A stretch of DNA of 64,000 nt from Bradyrhizobium sp. SZCCHNS1050 (GTDB lineage Bacteria > Pseudomonadota > Alphaproteobacteria > Rhizobiales > Xanthobacteraceae), in the NCBI RefSeq assembly GCF_032484785.1, contig NZ_JAUETR010000003.1:288490-352489 (forward strand). Reading direction: 5' to 3'. The translations under genes and the position numbers were made by a program. Under the pieces are notes generated by a model. That model saw only the letters and a program-made list of their open reading frames with translations, ran no database searches and had not been told where the DNA came from. Below are positions 17,987 to 29,058 of the stretch, one piece after another (positions within the stretch are counted from its first letter, which is position 1; each line of letters begins with the position of its first letter).

Positions 17987-18658
17987 CTATCGGATGGTCC
18001 CGATCCCGGCCAGGATGAGGTCGATGCCGGCAAGAAACTGCTCGCGGTCGTCGTGCTCGCGCAGGTCCGTCGCCACGCGATGGACGAACGGGTACTCGGC
18101 GGAATCGAGCTGCGCCCATTGCGCGGCGACCGATCCGAGGAACGCCGCGCGGTCCGTCTCGCGCGGCAGCAGGCGGGCGTTCGCGGCGTTCTGCCCGGCC
18201 ACGCCGAGGATGTAGTTCACGAGCGCAGACGCGGCATCGAACAGGGCTCTTTCGGGGACACCGAGCGTCTGGAGCCGTCCGCCGACGCTTTCGACGATCT
18301 GCAGCATCGCGGACCGCCACGGTTCACGGAAAAGCTGGGCACCCACCCACGGGTGGGCGTCGATCGCATCGAACACCCCGAGCGCAACGACACGGATCGC
18401 CTGTCGCGGCTCGGCATCGCCGCCGACGCCGGTCATGACACGGGCAATGACGTCATCGGTGGCCGCTGCGAGCAAGTCGCTCTTGTTGGCGACGTGCCAG
18501 TAGATCGCCCCGCTCCCGGTTGCCAGCCGAGCCGCGAGCGCGCGGAAGGTCAGAGCGCTTTCGCCGCCGGCGTCCAGGATCTCGATCGCCGCCTCGACGA
18601 TCTTCTCCTTCGAGAGCGCGTCCGCGCGCCGTTCCGTCCGTATTGATCTGGTCGCCAT
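17987..18658 (-). CDS. TetR-type transcriptional regulator
   Basis: About 223 residues from ATG 18658 (ATGs at 18664/18667 are alternatives). The N-terminal helix-turn-helix reads IVEAAIEILDAGGESALTFRALAARLATGSGAIYWHVANKSDLL. The YWHVxNK recognition stretch resembles TetR itself rather than AcrR. The C-terminal ligand domain is helical. It is divergent from the FAD monooxygenase, and two palindromic operators lie in the 78-bp gap, so it most likely represses both genes and is released by a substrate of the oxygenase. The frame extending beyond to 19705 is antisense to the oxygenase. Confidence 0.9.
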   Translation of the reverse strand: MATRSIRTERRADALSKEKIVEAAIEILDAGGESALTFRALAARLATGSGAIYWHVANKSDLLAAATDDVIARVMTGVGGDAEPRQAIRVVALGVFDAIDAHPWVGAQLFREPWRSAMLQIVESVGGRLQTLGVPERALFDAASALVNYILGVAGQNAANARLLPRETDRAAFLGSVAAQWAQLDSAEYPFVHRVATDLREHDDREQFLAGIDLILAGIGTIR

Positions 18659-18676
18659 GACCATCATCTTGACATG

Positions 18677-18695
18677 ATTGGAACGTTGTTCCAAT
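18677..18695. promoter_or_regulatory. Palindromic operator 1 for TetR-type regulator
   Basis: ATTGGAACGTTGTTCCAAT is a perfect inverted repeat with 8-bp arms around three bases. It lies between the divergent regulator and oxygenase genes, immediately downstream of a TTGACA hexamer (18669-18674) directed toward the oxygenase. Confidence 0.8.
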
Positions 18696-18704
18696 CCACT
18701 TCTA

Positions 18705-18719
18705 TGGAACGGTGTTCCA
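18705..18719. promoter_or_regulatory. Palindromic operator 2 for TetR-type regulator
   Basis: TGGAACGGTGTTCCA repeats the GGAAC-N3-GTTCC core of operator 1. The centres are 26 bp apart, so two dimers would bind side by side on the DNA upstream of the oxygenase start. Confidence 0.8.
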
Positions 18720-18736
18720 GGCCGATTGAAAGGCAG

Positions 18737-19864
18737 ATGATGACGACACCCGTCACGATCGTCGGTGCGGGCCTCGGTGGCCTCACGCTCGCACGCGTCC
18801 TCCATGTCCACGGCGTCCCGGTGACGATCTATGAGGCGGAGCCGTCCGCGGAAGCTCGGACGCAAGGCGGCCAGCTCGATATTCACGAGCACGACGGGCA
18901 ACGTGCCCTCGCAGACGCCGGCCTCATCGACGCGTTCCGTGCGATCATCCATGAGGGCGGCGCGGCTTCGCGCGTGCTCGACCCGCATGGCACGGTGCTG
19001 CTCGCACAGGCCGATGACGGTCGACGCCCCGAGGTGTTGCGCGGCGATCTGCGGCGGCTTCTTCTCGATTCCCTTCCAGATGAGACGATCCGGTGGGGCA
19101 AGAAGCTGACCGGCGCCGTGCCCCTCGGCGACCACAGGCATGAACTGAGATTCGCGGACGGGTCGAGCGTGGTCACGAGCCTCCTGGTCGGCGCCGACGG
19201 CGCCTGGTCGAAGGTTCGGCCGCTGTTGTCGGCCGCCAAGCCGGAATATGTCGGCACGACGTTCATTGAGACCTACCTGCATGACGCCGACGAGCGGCAC
19301 ACCGCGGCGGCCGAGGCGGTCGGCGGCGGCGCATTGTTCGCGCTCGCTCCGGGACAGGGGATCTTCGCGCACCGCGAGGCGGATCGCGTTCTTCACGCCT
19401 ACGTCGCGCTGAACCGCTCCGCCGCGTGGATCGCCGGCATCGACTTCACGGACGCTGCCGCTGCGACCGCCCGGATCGCGGCCGAGTTCGACGGATGGGC
19501 GCCCGCGCTCACCGCGCTGATCACCGACGGCGAAACCCCGCCGGTCCCGCGTATGATCCACACGCTTCCGAACGACCATCGATGGGACCGTGTGCCCGGA
19601 GTGACGCTTCTCGGTGATGCCGCGCACCTGGCGCCGCCGGCGGGCGAGGGCGCGAACCTGGCGATGTTTGACGGCGCCGAGCTCGGCAAGGCAATTGCCG
19701 CCCACCCCGGCGACATCGAAGCGGCACTCACCGTCTACGAAGAGGCGTTATTCCCGCGCAGCGAGTCGGCGGCCGCGGGCGCGCACATGATCCTCGAACT
19801 CTGCCTCGGCGACAGCGCGCCATTCGGGCTCGTCGACTTCTTCAACGGAGCCCTGGAGCGGTAG
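18737..19864 (+). CDS. TetX-like FAD-dependent monooxygenase
   Basis: 375 residues from ATG 18737 (GAAAGG just upstream; ATG 18740 is equivalent). The FAD-binding GxGxxG reads VTIVGAGLGGLTLARVLHVHGVPVTIYEAE. The QGGQLDIHEHDGQRALADAGL block and RGDLRRLLLDSLPDETIRWGKKL correspond to TetX positions. The second FAD motif is VTLLGDAAHLAPPAGEGANLAMFD, including the GD motif. Length and order match class A flavin monooxygenases of the TetX type, which hydroxylate tetracyclines or other small aromatics. A TetR-like partner strengthens a role in inactivating an exogenous compound. The substrate is unproven. Confidence 0.88.
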   Translation: MMTTPVTIVGAGLGGLTLARVLHVHGVPVTIYEAEPSAEARTQGGQLDIHEHDGQRALADAGLIDAFRAIIHEGGAASRVLDPHGTVLLAQADDGRRPEVLRGDLRRLLLDSLPDETIRWGKKLTGAVPLGDHRHELRFADGSSVVTSLLVGADGAWSKVRPLLSAAKPEYVGTTFIETYLHDADERHTAAAEAVGGGALFALAPGQGIFAHREADRVLHAYVALNRSAAWIAGIDFTDAAAATARIAAEFDGWAPALTALITDGETPPVPRMIHTLPNDHRWDRVPGVTLLGDAAHLAPPAGEGANLAMFDGAELGKAIAAHPGDIEAALTVYEEALFPRSESAAAGAHMILELCLGDSAPFGLVDFFNGALER

Positions 19865-19912
19865 GGGCGGGCTCCCACACTCATCAACGTGCCCATCGCA
19901 AATCAATCGATG

Positions 19913-21163
19913 TCAGATCGCTGCCGCCAGCGCCGCGATCAGCGCCGGCGGCGTTGCGACGAGTCCGATCTTGAGAAACTGCCAGGCGGTTACCTCGATC
20001 TTCTCGCGCCGTAACGCCGTCAGCCAAAGGATGGTGGCAAGCGAGCCTGTGACCGAGATGTTCGGGCCGAGATCGACCCCGATCAGGATGGCCCGGATGA
20101 CCTCATGCGGCAGGTGGTCGCTGGCGGCGACGGAGCCCGCAACCAGGCCGACCGGCAGGTTGTTGGCGATGTTGTCGGCCACCGCGGTGATCAGGCCTGC
20201 GGCCCACGCCGTGCCGTGCGGCGACGACGTCACGCCCTGGTGCAACCAGGCGCTGAGCTGTCCGGTCGCGCCGGCGCGGCTTAGACCCTCCACCATCACG
20301 AACAGGCCGCCGACCAGTGGCAGCACACCCCATGAGATGCCGCGGATCACTGGCCAAGGCGATTGCCGGCTGACCAGCAGGATCGCGGTCGCCGTGACGA
20401 CGCCACAGACGAAGGTCGGCAGGCCGAGTTGCACGTCGAGCGCCGAGGCAGTCAGAAGCACCGCTGCGATGGCGCCGATCCCGAACGCGGCGAGCCGGCC
20501 CTCGCGGCTCAGGTGCGGCTTCTCGACATCGGTGCGCAGCGTCTCCTCACGGAGCGCGCGGCGCTGGGTCAGCCACAGCGCGACATAGGTCAGGGCGATC
20601 GCGGCCATCGAGGGCAGGGTGAACTGGCGCAGCCATTCGGTGAGATGCGGCATGCGTTCGCCGAACACGACCAGATTGGCCGGATTGGAGATCGGCAGCA
20701 CGAAGCTCGCGGCATTGGCGATGAAGGCGCAGACGTACAGATAAGGCAGCGGCGAGGCGCCGGCGGCGCGGGTGGCGGCATAGACGGCCGGCGTCAGCAC
20801 GATCGCGGTGGCATCGTTGGAGAGCAGCACGGTGACCAGGGTGCCGACCGCATAGACCAGCAGGAACAGGAGCTGCGGCGAGCCGCGCGCATGCTCCACC
20901 GCATAGGCCGCCAGATAGTCGAACAGGCCCTCGCGGCGCGCCAGCTCGGCAATCAGCATCATGCCGATCAGGAACAGATAGACGTCGACGCCCTTGCGGA
21001 TGCCGGTGAGCGCTTCAGCGACAGGCAGCAGGCCGAGCGCGACCAGCAGGATCGCGCCGGCGACGGCCCACACGGCCTCGGGCAGCCGGAAGGGGCGGAT
21101 GATGACGCCAGCGGTGGCGGGAATGATAATGGCGTAGGCGAGCCAGGTATCGTGCAGGAACAT
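19913..21163 (-). CDS. ArsB/NhaD-superfamily membrane transporter
   Basis: About 416 residues with some 11 hydrophobic segments. LLSNDATAIVLTPAVYA and ANAASFVLPISNPANLVVFG are the paired inverted motifs of the ion-transporter superfamily that includes ArsB arsenite pumps. VADNIANNLPVGLVAG and GVDLGPNISVTGSLATILWL are their second-half equivalents. The start ATG 21163 gives MFLHDTWLAYAIIIPAT; the frame to 21244 overlaps the MFS gene. It follows the MFS transporter with a 22-bp gap, so the two are probably co-transcribed. No arsR or arsC is nearby, so arsenite as substrate is not certain. Confidence 0.85.
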   Translation of the reverse strand: MFLHDTWLAYAIIIPATAGVIIRPFRLPEAVWAVAGAILLVALGLLPVAEALTGIRKGVDVYLFLIGMMLIAELARREGLFDYLAAYAVEHARGSPQLLFLLVYAVGTLVTVLLSNDATAIVLTPAVYAATRAAGASPLPYLYVCAFIANAASFVLPISNPANLVVFGERMPHLTEWLRQFTLPSMAAIALTYVALWLTQRRALREETLRTDVEKPHLSREGRLAAFGIGAIAAVLLTASALDVQLGLPTFVCGVVTATAILLVSRQSPWPVIRGISWGVLPLVGGLFVMVEGLSRAGATGQLSAWLHQGVTSSPHGTAWAAGLITAVADNIANNLPVGLVAGSVAASDHLPHEVIRAILIGVDLGPNISVTGSLATILWLTALRREKIEVTAWQFLKIGLVATPPALIAALAAAI

Positions 21164-21185
21164 GATCAGGGATCGATAGAGCAAA

Positions 21186-22511
21186 TCATTCGGCGGGGAT
21201 AGCGGGCGAGGGCGCCGCATTCGAGTGCGCGGCCTCTGCTCCACCGGTCTCGGGAAGCAGCAGCCAGCATACGATCACGGCGAGCGCGGCCGCCGCGCCG
21301 AGCACCAGGAATGCGGCGCTGTAGCCGCTATGGACGACGACCAGGCCCGCCAGCGCGGTCGACAGCGCCGCGCCAATGCTCTGCGCTGTGATCACAGCGC
21401 CCTGGGCGATGTTGAAGCGTCCGGTGCCGCGCATCAGGTCCGCGACGATCACCGGCATGATCGCGCCGAAGATGCCGGCGCCGACGCCGTCCAGCAGCTG
21501 CACGCCGACCAGCCACGCCTTGTCGTCCGATAGCGTATAGAGCACCGCGCGCAGCGGCAGGATCAGCAGCGCCGTCAGGAAGAAGCGCTTGTGGCCCCAG
21601 CGGTCGGCGCGGACGCCGACCAGCAGCGCCATCGGTACCATCACGAGCTGGGCCGCGGCGATGCAGGCCGACATCAGGCTGGTGCCGAGATTCTTGTCCT
21701 GCAGCGCCAGCTTCTGGCCGACCAGCGGCAGCATGGCGGCGTTGGCGAGGTGAAACAGCGCGACGCAGACCGCGAAGATCAGCAGCGGACGGCAGGTCAG
21801 GAGAATGCTGAGGCCCGAGGGCTGCTCGCCCCGCTTCGGGCGATTGCCCTCCGCCTGATGCGCCAGTCCGCGCGCGACGTCATGGTCGATGGCGCGTTCG
21901 GGGATGGCGAGCACGCTGATGAGGCTACCGGCCGACGTCACCGCCATCAGATAGAACACCGCCGACGGTCCGAGCGCGTAGGCGGCAGCGCCGGCGATGA
22001 CGGCGCCGACCGTGTTGCCGGCATGGTTGAAGGTCTCGTTGCGGCCGACCCGCGCGGTGAAGGCTTTGGCGCCGACGATCCCGAGCGACACCGCCGCGAT
22101 CGCCGGCGCGAAGATCACGCCGGCGGCATAGGCGATGCTCTGCGAGATCGCGACCGGCCAGAAGCTGGTCATGAGAGGTAACAGCAGCGAAGCGGCCGTG
22201 ACGACGATCGCGGCTGATATCATGACCAGCCGTTTTGCCCTGGTGGCGTCGACCAGCGCGCCGGCGGGCGTCTGCGCGACGATGCCCGCGATCGTTGCGA
22301 GCGACATCACGACGCCGATCGAGGCCTCGTCCCATTTCTGCTCGGTCAGGAGATAGATCGCGAGATAAGGGCCGAGCCCGTCACGCACATCGGCCAGGAA
22401 GAAATTGGTGGTGTCGAGTGCATGGCCGGCGCGGGCCAGGTCCTTGCCGCTATCGAAGTCCGCCATGCCGCCTCGTTGCGCGTGATCCATCGCAACAGCG
22501 GTGTACGCCAT
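21186..22511 (-). CDS. Major facilitator superfamily transporter
   Basis: 441 residues with 12 predicted helices. The motif-A-like loop GALVDATRAKRLVM lies between helices 2 and 3, and its second-half equivalent VGVRADRWGHKRFFL lies between 8 and 9. The N-terminal DTTNFFLADVRDGLGPYLAIYL block is typical of a proteobacterial MFS subgroup of unknown substrate. ATG 22466 has GAGG closer upstream and could be the real start. It is the first gene of a probable pair with the ArsB-type transporter. Confidence 0.88.
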   Translation of the reverse strand: MAYTAVAMDHAQRGGMADFDSGKDLARAGHALDTTNFFLADVRDGLGPYLAIYLLTEQKWDEASIGVVMSLATIAGIVAQTPAGALVDATRAKRLVMISAAIVVTAASLLLPLMTSFWPVAISQSIAYAAGVIFAPAIAAVSLGIVGAKAFTARVGRNETFNHAGNTVGAVIAGAAAYALGPSAVFYLMAVTSAGSLISVLAIPERAIDHDVARGLAHQAEGNRPKRGEQPSGLSILLTCRPLLIFAVCVALFHLANAAMLPLVGQKLALQDKNLGTSLMSACIAAAQLVMVPMALLVGVRADRWGHKRFFLTALLILPLRAVLYTLSDDKAWLVGVQLLDGVGAGIFGAIMPVIVADLMRGTGRFNIAQGAVITAQSIGAALSTALAGLVVVHSGYSAAFLVLGAAAALAVIVCWLLLPETGGAEAAHSNAAPSPAIPAE

Positions 22512-22588
22512 TTGGTTCCGCAGGGCCCTCGGTGTGACCCACTCCGTCCACGTGGCATTCCGGGGCGCGCGAAGCGCGCACTACCTAC

Positions 22589-25054
22589 TCAGCGCGGCAG
22601 CGGCGCCTTCTCGGCCATCGCCTTGCGCAGGATGCGCGACAGCGACTCCACCGAATAGGGCTTCTTGATCAGCTCGAAGCCGTGATGGGCGTTCTCCGCG
22701 AGCACGTGGCTGTAGCCGGATGTCAGCACCACCGGCAGGCCGGGATAGCGGTCGCGGATGATGCCGGCGAGCTCCAGGCCGTTGATGCCGGGCATGATGA
22801 CGTCGGAGAACACGAGGTCGACCGCGAATTCGTCGTTCGCCAGGATTGCCAGCGCATCGGCGGCATTGGCGACGCGGCGCGTCACATAGCCGAGATCCTC
22901 GAGCAGCTCGGTCGAGAACTGCCCCACCTCGTCATTGTCCTCGACCACGAGCACGCGGTAGCCGCGCCCGATGGTCGCCGGCTCGATGCGCGCGGAGCCG
23001 GCTTCCGTGCCGGATTGCGGAGCCGTGGCCTGCGGCAGATAGATCGTGAAGGTCGCGCCGTCGCCGATGCGGCTGTCGACCGCGATGTCGCCTTCGGACT
23101 GCTTGGCGAAGCCGAACGCCTGGCTGAGGCCGAGACCCGTGCCCTTGCCGACCTCCTTGGTGGTGAAGAAGGGTTCGAAGATTGCGTTGAGATGTTGAGG
23201 CGCGATGCCGCCCCCGGTGTCGGCGACCGAAATCGCGATGAAGGCACCGGGCCGGGTGCTCTGGCCACGCAAGGCCGGGATGCTCTCGGTCCGCTGCACG
23301 CCGATCTTCAGATGTCCTTCACCGTTCATGGCGTCGCGCGCATTGACGGCGAGATTGATGAGCGCGGTCTGGAATTGCGCGACGTCGGCGAGGGTGAACA
23401 GCCCGCTGTCCGTGACCGCGAGCTCGATCTGGATGCGGCTGCCGACGAGAGGACGGATCAGTTGCACGACGCTCTCGACCTGCTCGCCAACATTGAACAC
23501 CTGCGGCGCCAAGGGTTGTCGCCGCGCGAAGGCCAGGAGCTGCGCGGTCAGCTTCGAGGCGCGCTCCACCGTCTCCGAGATCGCATCGACATAGCGCCGG
23601 CGCCGCTCCTCGGGAAGATCGCGGCGGCGCAGGAAGTCGGTGGCCGAGCGGATGATGGTGAGCAGGTTGTTGAAGTCGTGTGCGACGCCGCCGGTGAGCT
23701 GGCCGATCGCCTCCATCTTCTGCGACTGCCGCAACAGCTCCTCACCCTGGATGCGCTCGGTCACGTCGATCGCCTCGGCGACCGCGCCGGTCACGACATC
23801 ATGCTGGTCGAACAGCGGCCGCATCGAAAGCTCGAAATGCCGCTGGCCGCTGGCGAAGTCGAGCCGCATCTCGGTCCGAAAGCTCTCGCCGGCGAGAACG
23901 CGGGCGAACGCCTTGCGCAGCATCTCGGTCACGCCCGGCGTATGGGTGAACCAGGGCGCATCCCAGAGCGGCTGGCCGATGACGTTCACTTCACCGGCGC
24001 GCATGCCGGCGACCGCGATGCGGTTGGCATGCATCACGCGGCCCTCGACGTCGAGGATGGCCTGATACTGATTGCTGGTGTCGAAGATCGCGCGCATGCG
24101 CGCTTCATTGGCCTCGAGCTGGGCGGTGCGCTCCCTGATCCGCTCTTCGAGGGTCTCGTTGATGCGGCGCAGCTCGATCTCGGCCTGCTTGGCGGCCGTG
24201 ACGTCGTGAGCGACGCCGATGAAACCGACATGTTTGCCGTTCGCATCCCAGCGCGGCTGCGATTCCGATCGCAGCCAGCGCCATTCCCCGTCGGCGCGCC
24301 GGTAGCGTGCCTCGAGGAAGAACGGCTTCAGCGAGCGCTCTCCCGACTGCTGCTGCTCGAGGATGCGCGGAAGGTCCTCGGGATGCAGCACCTTGCGCCA
24401 GTCGAAGGCCAGCGCCTCGTCAGGGGACATGCCGAGGAAATCGATATAGGCGCGATTGACGAAGGAGCGGGTGCGGTCGAGCTTCGTCACCCAGATCGGC
24501 ACCGGCGCGCTGTCGGCGATCAGCCGGAAGCGTTCCTCGCTCTCGCGCAGCTTGGCTTGCGCCAGCATCTGGTCGGTGACATCGATATGCGCGCCGACCA
24601 GACGGATCGCGCGGCCGTTCCAGTCACGCTCGATGCGGGCGATGACGCGGACCCAGCGGATCTCGCCGTCGCTGGGACGGATGATGCGGTATTCGGTGGT
24701 GTAGTCCTCCTGCTTACTCTTGACTGCAGCAATGAAGTCCTGCTCGGCCTTGACGCGGTCGTCGGGATGCACGCGTCTGACCCAGTCTTCGTGAGTCTCG
24801 TGGACAGCCTCCGGCGGCAGGCCGTGAATGATCAGGTATTCGGGGGAGCGGCGGTTGCGGTAGCCTTCGCGCAGGTCGACCTCGACGCCGCCGACCCGGG
24901 CGATCCGCTGGATGCGCGCGAGCTCCGCCTCGCGTTCCTGCAGCGCGCGATAGGCCTCATCGCGATCGCGCGCAATCTCCTCGATATGCTGGCGCAGCGC
25001 ATCGGCGGCAGCCTCCGGCCTCACTTCGTCTCTGGGCGCATCCGCGCTGTTCAT
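22589..25054 (-). CDS. Multi-PAS hybrid sensor histidine kinase/response regulator
   Basis: About 821 residues from ATG 25054. Order: a coiled coil; three or four PAS/PAC sensor units (PAC-like tails at YTTEYRIIRPSDGEIRWVRV and EARYRRADGEWRWLRSESQP); a HisKA domain with the phospho-acceptor His in GGVAHDFNNLLTIIRS; and HATPase_c with DTGGGIAPQHLNAIFEPFFTT and GTGLGLSQ. A C-terminal receiver follows (VLVVEDNDEVGQ, phospho-Asp in LVFSDVIMPGING). There is no transmembrane helix, so it senses a cytoplasmic cue, perhaps redox or light via PAS. No separate response regulator is adjacent. Confidence 0.92.
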   Translation of the reverse strand: MNSADAPRDEVRPEAAADALRQHIEEIARDRDEAYRALQEREAELARIQRIARVGGVEVDLREGYRNRRSPEYLIIHGLPPEAVHETHEDWVRRVHPDDRVKAEQDFIAAVKSKQEDYTTEYRIIRPSDGEIRWVRVIARIERDWNGRAIRLVGAHIDVTDQMLAQAKLRESEERFRLIADSAPVPIWVTKLDRTRSFVNRAYIDFLGMSPDEALAFDWRKVLHPEDLPRILEQQQSGERSLKPFFLEARYRRADGEWRWLRSESQPRWDANGKHVGFIGVAHDVTAAKQAEIELRRINETLEERIRERTAQLEANEARMRAIFDTSNQYQAILDVEGRVMHANRIAVAGMRAGEVNVIGQPLWDAPWFTHTPGVTEMLRKAFARVLAGESFRTEMRLDFASGQRHFELSMRPLFDQHDVVTGAVAEAIDVTERIQGEELLRQSQKMEAIGQLTGGVAHDFNNLLTIIRSATDFLRRRDLPEERRRRYVDAISETVERASKLTAQLLAFARRQPLAPQVFNVGEQVESVVQLIRPLVGSRIQIELAVTDSGLFTLADVAQFQTALINLAVNARDAMNGEGHLKIGVQRTESIPALRGQSTRPGAFIAISVADTGGGIAPQHLNAIFEPFFTTKEVGKGTGLGLSQAFGFAKQSEGDIAVDSRIGDGATFTIYLPQATAPQSGTEAGSARIEPATIGRGYRVLVVEDNDEVGQFSTELLEDLGYVTRRVANAADALAILANDEFAVDLVFSDVIMPGINGLELAGIIRDRYPGLPVVLTSGYSHVLAENAHHGFELIKKPYSVESLSRILRKAMAEKAPLPR

Positions 25055-25280
25055 GCTGACCTGCACTGATGTGGCGAGCAGTCGCCCGAGCATTCCATCG
25101 CGGGTGTTCGGAAGCGTGGCGACATTGGGACCAAGGAAAGCAAACTGACCAGAGATTATGGCGGGCAAACGCCGGCATGACGTGAACGTGAGGGCAGATA
25201 AAAAGTTCCGTGCTCCCGGAACGGACTGTTACTGTCGTGCGTCGTCAGGCCCTGAACACCGCAACACGAAGGTCCACGCT

Positions 25281-26408
25281 GTGAAGCTCTTCGTCTGTCA
25301 GGCCTGCAAGAACATCCTGTATTTCGAGAATCGCAGCTGCGGGCGCTGCGGCCACCGCCTCGCCTTCATGCCGGAGCGCCAGATCCTGTCGGCGATCGAG
25401 CCGGCGGAGGAGGGCTTTCGGACGCTCGCCGACCACGGGACGGGGCGCTTCTTCTGCGCCAATGCCGAGCACGACGCCTGCAACTGGCTGCTCGAGATCG
25501 GCGAGACTTCGGGCTTCTGCCGCGCCTGCCGGCACAACGGTACGATTCCCAATCTGTCTGATCCCGCGCAACTCGCCGGATGGCGAGAGCTGGAGGTGGC
25601 CAAGCACCGGCTGTTCTATTCGCTGATCCGCTGGAAACTCCCTGTGAAGACACGGATCGAGGATCCTGGGCACGGGTTGATCTTCAACTTCCTTGCCGAT
25701 GACCCCGCGGGCCAACAGAAGGTCCTGACCGGCCACGACAACGGCCTCATCACCATCGCTCTGGCCGAGGCCGACGATTTCGAGCGCGAGCGGCGCCGGC
25801 TCGAAATGGGCGAGCCGTACCGGACCTTGCTCGGTCATTTTCGCCACGAGGTCGGGCACTACTTCTGGGACGTGCTGGTGCGCGATGCCGGCAGGCTCGA
25901 GGAATGCCGGGCCATGTTCGGCGACGATACCCAGGACTACGGCGCGGCGCTGAGGCGGCATTACGAGCAGGGGCCGCCGGTGGACTGGCAGGACAGTTTC
26001 GTTTCGGCCTACGCCACCACACATCCGTGGGAGGATTTTGCCGAGACCTGGGCGCACTACCTCCACATCGTCGATACGCTGGAGATGGCCTCCGAGTTCG
26101 GTATCGAGATCGATCCGCCCGCCGACCAGATCGGCGGGCTGACGGCGCGCGTCACCTTCGATCCGTACGTCGCGGAGGACTTCGACACCATCGTCAACGC
26201 CTGGCTGCCGTTCACCTTTGCGATGAACAGCGTCGCGCGAGCGATGGGCGCGCGGGAGCTCTATCCCTTCATCCTGACGCCGCCGGTCATCGGCAAGCTG
26301 GGCTTCATCCACCGCCTGGTGCGGCAGGGTGCACAGCAAGAGTCTGTCGCTCTGGCTCCCGAAAAGCCACAGGCCGAGCCGCAGCAGGAAGAGATCGGGG
26401 CGGCGTGA
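25281..26408 (+). CDS. Putative zinc-binding metallopeptidase (zinc-ribbon plus HExxH-like)
   Basis: 375 residues from GTG 25281, with GAAGG eight bases upstream. The N-terminus carries a zinc ribbon (CQACKNILYFENRSCGRCGH) and a second Cys set (FFCANAEHDACNW...CRAC). The middle has LLGHFRHEVGHYFWDVLV, an HExGH metal site, with a downstream Glu-rich PWEDFAETWAHYLHIVDTLEMA as the likely third-ligand region. This is the family annotated as putative zinc-binding peptidase. Substrate unknown. It is divergent from the PAS kinase. Confidence 0.88.
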   Translation: MKLFVCQACKNILYFENRSCGRCGHRLAFMPERQILSAIEPAEEGFRTLADHGTGRFFCANAEHDACNWLLEIGETSGFCRACRHNGTIPNLSDPAQLAGWRELEVAKHRLFYSLIRWKLPVKTRIEDPGHGLIFNFLADDPAGQQKVLTGHDNGLITIALAEADDFERERRRLEMGEPYRTLLGHFRHEVGHYFWDVLVRDAGRLEECRAMFGDDTQDYGAALRRHYEQGPPVDWQDSFVSAYATTHPWEDFAETWAHYLHIVDTLEMASEFGIEIDPPADQIGGLTARVTFDPYVAEDFDTIVNAWLPFTFAMNSVARAMGARELYPFILTPPVIGKLGFIHRLVRQGAQQESVALAPEKPQAEPQQEEIGAA

Positions 26409-26476
26409 TCCGCCTTGACTCTTGAGAACATAAAGTGAACATGAAGGCGTGACCGGAGCGAGGACCGTCATCGCGC

Positions 26477-26704
26477 ATGCAGCCCAGATCGCAATCCAAG
26501 ACCGATGCGCAAGCCGCGGACAGCGAAGACCTCGCGCTGGAGGCCGCCGTGGACCAGGCCATCGCTGCCTGCGAAGGCGATCCGCGGGCGGCCATTCGTG
26601 CCCTGATCGTTGCGAACGATTTCCTCGAGACCGAGGTCGGCGAGCTGATGAAGGCGGTGTCGCACGCCTATGCCCGCGGACGTTTCCACAGCTATTCCGG
26701 CTGA
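26477..26704 (+). CDS. Small conserved hypothetical protein
   Basis: 75 residues, acidic and helical, with the central stretch AACEGDPRAAIRALIVANDFLETEVGELMKAVSHAYARGRF. This small protein looks like one conserved across Rhizobiales. No domain of known function is evident. It ends 158 bp before the acyl-CoA carboxylase gene and may be read in the same direction from its own promoter. Confidence 0.7.
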   Translation: MQPRSQSKTDAQAADSEDLALEAAVDQAIAACEGDPRAAIRALIVANDFLETEVGELMKAVSHAYARGRFHSYSG

Positions 26705-26861
26705 CGGCTGGGGACACGGCTGGCATGCCTCGCCGGACGGCAGGGGCGGAAACGAGAGGCGGGTTGCGCGCGGGCGATTTTGGTATAGACGAACCGGTCA
26801 AGCTCGCGGTGTTACGCCTGTGCCACGAGCGGGGAGCCCGCCCAAAGGTATCAAGCAAGAA

Positions 26862-28877
<2,016 letters not shown>

Positions 28878-28890
28878 GCTCAGAAGTCGA

Positions 28891-29041
28891 CGTCGTTGCG
28901 AACGAAGCGACTTTGTCCGACGAAGCCTGTAGGCGAAGGCGGAAGCAATCCGGGGGCGGCAGATAACTCTGGATTGCTTGGTCGCGGAGCCTGTCATCCG
29001 GGCCGCGCTTTGCGCGGACCCGTTGGCTCTTCGCAATGACG
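28891..29041. repeat. Degenerate palindromic intergenic repeat
   Basis: This carries split copies of the 15076-15151 element: CGTCGTTGCGAACGAAGCG at the left, GGAAGCAATCC and TCTGGATTGCTT in the middle, and TCGCAATGACG at the right. A second hairpin (CCGCGCTTTGCGCGG) is inserted within it. It fills the gap between pccA and oadC. Confidence 0.6.
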
Positions 29042-29058
29042 GGAGAGAGGAGGCGAGG

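Noticed and set aside
22682-25069. Plus-strand frame of 795 codons
   Set aside because: Antisense to the PAS hybrid kinase; no recognisable domain and biased composition.
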